DNA of 9,550 bases from Campylobacterales bacterium (GTDB taxonomy: Bacteria; Campylobacterota; Campylobacteria; Campylobacterales; Arcobacteraceae). The translations under genes and the position numbers were made by a program. This document shows, piece after piece, positions 6,365 to 9,550 of the stretch. The stretch lies in NCBI GenBank assembly GCA_027064245.1, contig JAMOPZ010000320.1, positions 1 to 9,550 on the forward strand. Direction: 5' to 3'. Within the stretch, counting starts at the first letter, position 1. Each line of letters begins with the position of its first letter. Below the pieces are notes generated by a model that saw nothing but the letters and a program-made list of their open reading frames with translations, did not search any database and had not been told where the DNA came from.

Positions 6365-6805
6365 TCAATCCCTTATCTCATAATCAGCTAATCCACTCCA
6401 AAGTGTTACATTATTCCCAATTTTTACAAAAGGCTGAAGTGTATTGTCCTCAAATATAAAGCAATTTTCTCCAATTTCTACATTTCTCCAAACAAATGCT
6501 TTAGAACTAATATATGTGGCACATTTATATCCTTTAGCTTTTGCTTCTTTATAAACTTTAGTTCTATTTCTATTTAATTTTCCTGAGCTAATAGCCACAT
6601 ATACTTCATACTCTTGTGGAGAATATTTAGATTCCAATGTCTCAAATGGCAATACAGGTAACCCATTTATTTCATTCTCTGTAATATATTTTTCATTAAC
6701 ACTAAAAGCAACTACTTCATATTTAGAATCATACTGGAAATACGCATAAGCAATTAACCCTGTTTCGCCTGTTCCTACTATTATTAATTTTTTTTCTTTT
6801 TGCAT
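6365..6805 (-). CDS. Truncated PglD/NeuD-type sugar N-acyltransferase
   Basis: This 145-aa protein begins with a PglD-like N-terminal domain: LIIVGTGETGLIAYAYF (6-22) forms the glycine-rich UDP/dTDP-sugar-binding strand-turn-helix, and GLPVLPFETL follows. The left-handed beta-helix domain starts at about residue 110 (VEIGENCFIFEDNTLQPF, then KIGNNVTLWSG), but after roughly one and a half coils the protein ends in LADYEIRD. Full members run to about 200-220 aa and carry the catalytic histidine and acyl-CoA-binding coils in the part missing here. The next gene starts two bases after the stop, so the missing part is not in another frame; an internal in-frame deletion is the simplest explanation. 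Context suggests it was the N-acetyltransferase (FdtC/QdtC role) for the dTDP-3-amino sugar. As it stands it is probably inactive. Start chosen at 6805, not 6838, because of a perfect AGGAGG site. Confidence 0.75.
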   Translation of the reverse strand: MQKEKKLIIVGTGETGLIAYAYFQYDSKYEVVAFSVNEKYITENEINGLPVLPFETLESKYSPQEYEVYVAISSGKLNRNRTKVYKEAKAKGYKCATYISSKAFVWRNVEIGENCFIFEDNTLQPFVKIGNNVTLWSGLADYEIRD

Positions 6806-6811
6806 TCTTCT

Positions 6812-6817
6812 CCTCCT
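6812..6817 (-). promoter_or_regulatory. Ribosome-binding site AGGAGG deciding the acyltransferase start
   Basis: AGGAGG lies six bases before ATG 6803-6805 and overlaps the stop codon (6816-6818) of the 74-aa gene. It rules against the longer start at 6838, which would add an Arg-rich stretch (KFRRRR) that is just this site read as codons. Confidence 0.8.
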
Positions 6818-7040
6818 AAATTTTAGATACACTACCATAATAAATTTCTATACCACACTTCACTTTATCGCTCTTATACTCTTCAATATTCTTCAGTTCT
6901 TGATTGACTATTGTTGAAGCAACTTTTTGACCTATAAAAGTATTTTGATTTACTTCTTGATATTTGTTTGCTTCTAATACCGCTTTTGCTTTTTCTAAAA
7001 ATTTTGTATCTCTTTTTGCTTTTAATATTATTGCATACAT
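6816..7040 (-). CDS. 74-aa protein of unknown function, possible ferredoxin-like fold
   Basis: I do not recognise this protein. It starts MYAIILKA, has a helix (TKFLEKAKAVLEANKY), a short strand pair (EVNQNTFIGQ), a second helix (about 45-58) and a final strand (CGIEIYYG). That beta-alpha-beta-beta-alpha-beta pattern recalls VapD/Cas2-like small proteins, whose N-termini also read MYAI; the resemblance is pattern-level only. It has a perfect AGGAGG site (7047-7052) six bases upstream that overlaps the stop of the HNH-like gene, and its own stop overlaps the next ribosome-binding site. It is the last gene of the four-gene cassette that interrupts the amino-sugar genes. Confidence 0.65.
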   Translation of the reverse strand: MYAIILKAKRDTKFLEKAKAVLEANKYQEVNQNTFIGQKVASTIVNQELKNIEEYKSDKVKCGIEIYYGSVSKI

Positions 7041-7046
7041 TCATAA

Positions 7047-7052
7047 CCTCCT
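7047..7052 (-). promoter_or_regulatory. Ribosome-binding site AGGAGG of the 74-aa gene
   Basis: AGGAGG sits six bases before ATG 7038-7040 and overlaps the TAG stop (7051-7053) of the HNH-like gene. The site strongly supports the 74-aa frame as a real gene despite its lack of recognised homology. Confidence 0.75.
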
Positions 7053-7377
7053 ATTTAAAATTAAACAACCTATCCAACTCACACTTACCTATACCTTTTC
7101 CACAAGTTTCACTAACATTAGCACTTACCAATATTGTGTCTTCATATATTTCTAATTCCTGCCCTTTTTTATTATTGCAAGACTTACATAAGGGAATTAT
7201 GTACCATTTATTATCGTTACCTACTTTTTGAACATGTCCACCAACTTCTGCACTATTTTCACATCCAACTACACTACAAATTGTAGCAATACATCCACCA
7301 AAATTTTCCCAGTGCTTTAACCAACTTCCACACTTGCAAGTTCTTTGCGATGTCCCATTTAAGTTTTTTACTTTCAT
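7051..7377 (-). CDS. HNH-like zinc-binding protein
   Basis: This 108-aa protein is rich in paired cysteines: C14/C16 (CKCGSWLKHW), C34/C39, C64/C67 (PLCKSCNN) and C92/C99. The stretch GGHVQKVG at 46-53 followed by WYIIPLCKSCNN at 58-69 fits a compact HNH (beta-beta-alpha-metal) fold, with H48 as a candidate catalytic histidine, N68/N69 after the second zinc knuckle, and C34, C39, C64 and C67 as the structural zinc ligands. A scattered family of bacterial hypothetical proteins beginning with a KNLNGTS-CKCGSW pattern looks similar (from memory). A nuclease activity is plausible but unproven, and a purely structural zinc protein is the alternative. It overlaps the 67-aa gene by ATGA and is followed at once by the 74-aa gene. 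Confidence 0.7.
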   Translation of the reverse strand: MKVKNLNGTSQRTCKCGSWLKHWENFGGCIATICSVVGCENSAEVGGHVQKVGNDNKWYIIPLCKSCNNKKGQELEIYEDTILVSANVSETCGKGIGKCELDRLFNFK

Positions 7378-7577
7378 TTTCTTTTTATCCTTTTATTTAA
7401 ACTCTGAATAGACTGAATAATCCTTTGTCTATTATACCCTGATATAACCACATTATCATTTTCTTTTAGAATTTTACTAATTTCATTTAATACACCTGGT
7501 ATTTTTTCATAATTATCAAAACTACTTGATACTGGTTTTGATTTTATCCCTCTTAGTTTTTGCATTATTTGACACAT
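7374..7577 (-). CDS. 67-aa basic protein of unknown function
   Basis: I do not recognise this protein. It has no membrane segment; residues 26-41 (IPGVLNEISKILKEND) look helical, and the C-terminus is strongly basic (RIIQSIQSLNKRIKRK), which could bind nucleic acid or a partner. The ATG at 7575-7577 shares TAATG with the stop of the membrane-protein gene and has an AAGGAG site upstream. A second ATG at codon 5 is possible but has no better site. Its end overlaps the HNH-like gene by four bases, so the two products are made in a coupled way and may act together (inference). Confidence 0.6.
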   Translation of the reverse strand: MCQIMQKLRGIKSKPVSSSFDNYEKIPGVLNEISKILKENDNVVISGYNRQRIIQSIQSLNKRIKRK

Positions 7578-8476
7578 TATCCGTTCTCCTTTTGGATATT
7601 ATAATATAAATCTATCGCATCGAATATATTTGTTTTTACAAAAGATTTCATTCTATTAACTGCTTCATCACCTTTTACCTCTAAATTTAAACTAATTATC
7701 GGTTGATTTCCATTAGCTTCAATACAATATGCTACATAATCATCAAAAATCTTTTCTTTTAATGATTTTTCTGTTTCATAATGGCATTTTTTATTTTCCG
7801 AATAAATTAGTGGTTTTTTTGATTTTAAAGAACAATTTATCATATTTGTTTTATCTATTGGTATATCAGAAGGTTTTTCTTTTCTAGTAGTTTTTTCAGC
7901 TATCATTACATTTTTTTCTATATCAATTATTCTTAAAGTAAATCTTGCATTCGAATTTGAAAAAAAATCATTTATAAAAGTTTCCATAACATATGTGGCA
8001 TAAGCTGTAAAATCATCATTCTTTTCATGAAGTCTTGAATAAATTTTAACAATAAAATTTGGTAAACTTTTCTTTAGTTCTTCATGAACTTTTAAGTAAG
8101 TTTTATTATATTTTTGTTGTTGTTTTTCTAATGCTTTTCTTTTTTCTTTAATTTTACTTTTAAACTCACTATAACCATTCATAAGTAAATTAAAAAATTC
8201 TAAATCTTCATCTTTATCATCAAGTTCTTCTATTTTTTTAATAGACTTTTGATAGATACTAAAATAGATATATAATCCTCCAATAACTAATCCTATACCA
8301 AATCCATAAAAGCCTTGATTCGGAATATTTTTATTAAAAATTAATGGCAATGATACAGATAATACATATATCAAACTTCTTCCAAAAAACCAACTTCCTT
8401 TTTTTGAATAAGTTATATCCAATACATATGCTATCGCTATGATAAAACCAAGAATTAAAGCTGAAATACTATCCAT
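7577..8476 (-). CDS. Membrane protein with three N-terminal helices, coiled coil and possible GAF-like domain
   Basis: This 299-aa protein has hydrophobic segments at about 4-22, 30-48 and 55-76. A charged helical stretch follows (about 77-138, rich in E, K and Q), likely a coiled coil for oligomerisation. The cytoplasmic C-terminal domain of about 150 residues alternates strands and helices (ARFTLRIIDIEKNVMIAE, then QPIISLNLEVKG, then a closing helix) in a way that recalls GAF-type ligand-sensing domains. No kinase, cyclase or nuclease motif is present. It looks like a sensor or anchor that would act through partners, perhaps the small proteins encoded directly downstream. The start overlaps the fdtA stop by eight bases (ATGGATAG) with only a weak GAG site, so expression probably depends on re-initiation after fdtA. 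The function is unknown. Confidence 0.7.
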   Translation of the reverse strand: MDSISALILGFIIAIAYVLDITYSKKGSWFFGRSLIYVLSVSLPLIFNKNIPNQGFYGFGIGLVIGGLYIYFSIYQKSIKKIEELDDKDEDLEFFNLLMNGYSEFKSKIKEKRKALEKQQQKYNKTYLKVHEELKKSLPNFIVKIYSRLHEKNDDFTAYATYVMETFINDFFSNSNARFTLRIIDIEKNVMIAEKTTRKEKPSDIPIDKTNMINCSLKSKKPLIYSENKKCHYETEKSLKEKIFDDYVAYCIEANGNQPIISLNLEVKGDEAVNRMKSFVKTNIFDAIDLYYNIQKENG

Positions 8477-8870
8477 CTACAACACTCAAAAATTTATCAT
8501 AATCTCTTATATAATCACTCTCATCATAGTATTCGCTTGCCAATACCAACAATACACAATCTTCACTAAAATCATACATCTCACGCCATATCATTTTATC
8601 TATAAAAAGTCCTTTATTTGGAGTATCTAAAACAATATTATCTACTCTTTTTTTACCACTATCAAGCAAAAATTTACAACTACCACTTACACAAATAGCA
8701 ATTTGTTGTAAATCTTTATGAGCATGAAAACCTCTTCTAACATTTTGCTTTGTTCCAAAAATATAATAAACTCTTTTTATCTCAAAAGGGATATCTTTTA
8801 ACTCTTCAATTGCTATCAAACTTCCTCTTTCATCGCCTAATATATTAAAATCTATAAATTTTATTTTCAT
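8469..8870 (-). CDS. fdtA: dTDP-4-keto-6-deoxyglucose 3,4-ketoisomerase (cupin, FdtA/QdtA/WlaRB type)
   Basis: This 133-aa protein has the size and motifs of the WxcM-like sugar 3,4-ketoisomerases. It shows DERGSLIAIEE (13-23), YYIFGT (35-40), and RRGFHAHKDLQQ (45-56) with H49 and H51 as the catalytic histidine pair, followed by the cupin strands CVSGSCKFLLDSG. It converts dTDP-4-keto-6-deoxyglucose made by RmlB into the 3-keto sugar used by the aminotransferase encoded downstream. Whether the product is galacto (FdtA) or gluco (QdtA) configured depends on a few active-site residues that I cannot assign by eye. It overlaps the rmlB end by 26 bases, with an AGGAAAAG site inside rmlB, and overlaps the membrane-protein gene by eight bases. 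Confidence 0.88.
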   Translation of the reverse strand: MKIKFIDFNILGDERGSLIAIEELKDIPFEIKRVYYIFGTKQNVRRGFHAHKDLQQIAICVSGSCKFLLDSGKKRVDNIVLDTPNKGLFIDKMIWREMYDFSEDCVLLVLASEYYDESDYIRDYDKFLSVVDG

Positions 8871-9550
8871 TATCTTTTCCTATAAACTTTTTTAAATACC
8901 ATTCAACAGTTTTCACAATACCACTCTCAAAGTTTTCTTCAGCTCTCCAGCCAAGTTCGTTTTCTATTTTACTTGCATCTATCGCATATCTTCTGTCATG
9001 TCCTGCACGGTCGTCAACAAAAGTTATTAAATCTTTATAAGATTTAAGTTTTGAATTATTTTTAATAGGATACATTTCATCTAAAATGTCACAAATTTTA
9101 TTTACAATTTGAAGATTTGTTCTTTCATTTCTTCCACCTATATTATAAGTATCACCATTTTTCCCTTTATGATATGCTAAATCTATTCCTTTACAATGAT
9201 CAAGTACATAAAGCCAATCTCTTATATTCTTACCATCTCCATAAATTGAAATTTGTTTTCCTTGTAAAGCATTTCTAATTATTGTAGGAATAAGCTTTTC
9301 ATCATGTTGTTTTGGTCCATAATTATTAGAACAGTTTGTAATAACTGTATTCATTCCAAATGTATGATGATAACTTCTTACTATCATATCACTACTTGCT
9401 TTAGATGCACTGTATGGTGAATTTGGAGCATATGGAGTTTCTTCTGTAAACAAGACACTTGGATCTTCAGACAATGTTCCATACACTTCATCTGTTGAAA
9501 TATGATGAAATCTACAATTTTGATATTTATCTTTATATTTAAAAGGTTTT
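8845..9550 (-). CDS. rmlB: dTDP-glucose 4,6-dehydratase, C-terminal part (start beyond the right edge)
   Basis: The frame continues to the window edge, with about 21 further codons right of position 9486. It therefore lacks its N-terminus and Rossmann glycine motif only because the window ends. The visible part has ISTDEVYGTL, with the Asp-Glu pair of the dehydratase active site, then SPYSASKASSDM with the catalytic Tyr and Lys, NNYGPKQ, GDGKNIRDWLYVLDH, and a C-terminal GW-EENFESGIVKTVEWYL block typical of RmlB. The enzyme makes dTDP-4-keto-6-deoxyglucose in the cytoplasm and feeds FdtA here. The partner rmlA is not in the window and would be expected to the right. The GTG at 9484-9486 is an internal codon, not a start. 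Confidence 0.95.
   Translation of the reverse strand, partial: KPFKYKDKYQNCRFHHISTDEVYGTLSEDPSVLFTEETPYAPNSPYSASKASSDMIVRSYHHTFGMNTVITNCSNNYGPKQHDEKLIPTIIRNALQGKQISIYGDGKNIRDWLYVLDHCKGIDLAYHKGKNGDTYNIGGRNERTNLQIVNKICDILDEMYPIKNNSKLKSYKDLITFVDDRAGHDRRYAIDASKIENELGWRAEENFESGIVKTVEWYLKKFIGKDNENKIYRF

Noticed and set aside
6192..6383. Plus-strand open frame opposite the start of the aminotransferase gene
   Set aside because: It is an antisense shadow of fdtB with low-complexity Leu/His-rich translation and no domain, and the opposite strand encodes a clear enzyme.
6788..6795. A8 homopolymer near the acyltransferase start as a phase-variation tract
   Set aside because: Eight A residues are common in such AT-rich coding DNA (Lys-Lys codons), and Campylobacterota phase variation usually uses longer G/C tracts; the frame is currently in register.
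6806..6838. Longer start for the acyltransferase at 6838
   Set aside because: It would translate the AGGAGG site as an Arg run and overlap the preceding gene by 23 bases; the ATG at 6803-6805 has a perfect site and begins right at the Rossmann-like strand.
6964..7231. Two plus-strand frames opposite the 74-aa and HNH-like genes
   Set aside because: Leu/Phe-rich translations typical of antisense of AT-rich genes; the minus-strand genes have strong ribosome-binding sites and conserved Cys motifs.
8439..8630. Plus-strand frame opposite fdtA and the membrane-protein start
   Set aside because: Hydrophobic translation is a by-product of the opposite strand; no supporting site or homology.
9484..9486. 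GTG at 9484-9486 as the start of a shorter rmlB
   Set aside because: The frame continues to the window edge with the conserved ISTDE just upstream of this codon, so the true start lies outside the window.

Overview
The window is a very AT-rich stretch (roughly a quarter to 30% GC by eye) in which every supported gene lies on the minus strand. The genes are packed end to end with ATGA, TAATG or longer overlaps and purine-rich Shine-Dalgarno sites. Base composition, protein style and the pairing of heptose genes with dTDP-amino-sugar genes suggest a Campylobacterota genome, most likely Arcobacter/Aliarcobacter-like. That is a judgement from composition and gene content, not from a marker gene. 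The region is a lipopolysaccharide / surface-glycan biosynthesis locus, and both ends are cut by the window.

In the direction of transcription (right to left), it opens with a dTDP-amino-sugar block: rmlB (dTDP-glucose 4,6-dehydratase, 5' end missing), fdtA (3,4-ketoisomerase), then, after an interruption, an N-acyltransferase-like gene that is truncated, and fdtB/qdtB (PLP aminotransferase). Together these would make a dTDP-3-amino-3,6-dideoxyhexose (Fuc3N or Qui3N type). The acylation step is in doubt because the left-handed beta-helix enzyme lacks most of its catalytic domain. Between fdtA and the acyltransferase sits a four-gene cassette of about 1.7 kb unrelated to sugar synthesis: a three-helix membrane protein with a coiled coil and a possible GAF-like domain, a 67-aa basic protein, a Cys-rich HNH-like protein, and a 74-aa protein of possible ferredoxin-like fold.

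Next comes a family 2 glycosyltransferase and an unusual three-gene module: a 71-aa protein, a nucleotidyltransferase-fold protein with a complete acidic triad, and a ParB/Srx-like protein. The 71-aa protein and the N-terminus of the ParB-like protein share the same motif at the same residue number, so they appear to be a duplicated domain. This module is the best candidate here for an undescribed function, perhaps a phosphoryl- or nucleotidyl-transfer modification of the glycan (inference).

The left part holds a 23-codon ORF, an ORF6N-domain protein with a PLD-like C-terminus (accessory type, unexpected in a glycan operon), a family 9 (heptosyltransferase-like) glycosyltransferase, gmhB and the start of hldD. 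The last three belong to ADP-heptose and inner-core synthesis. No RNA gene, CRISPR array, transposase or convincing terminator or promoter was seen. No gap between genes exceeds about 20 bases, so all genes are probably read from a promoter upstream of the right-hand edge.
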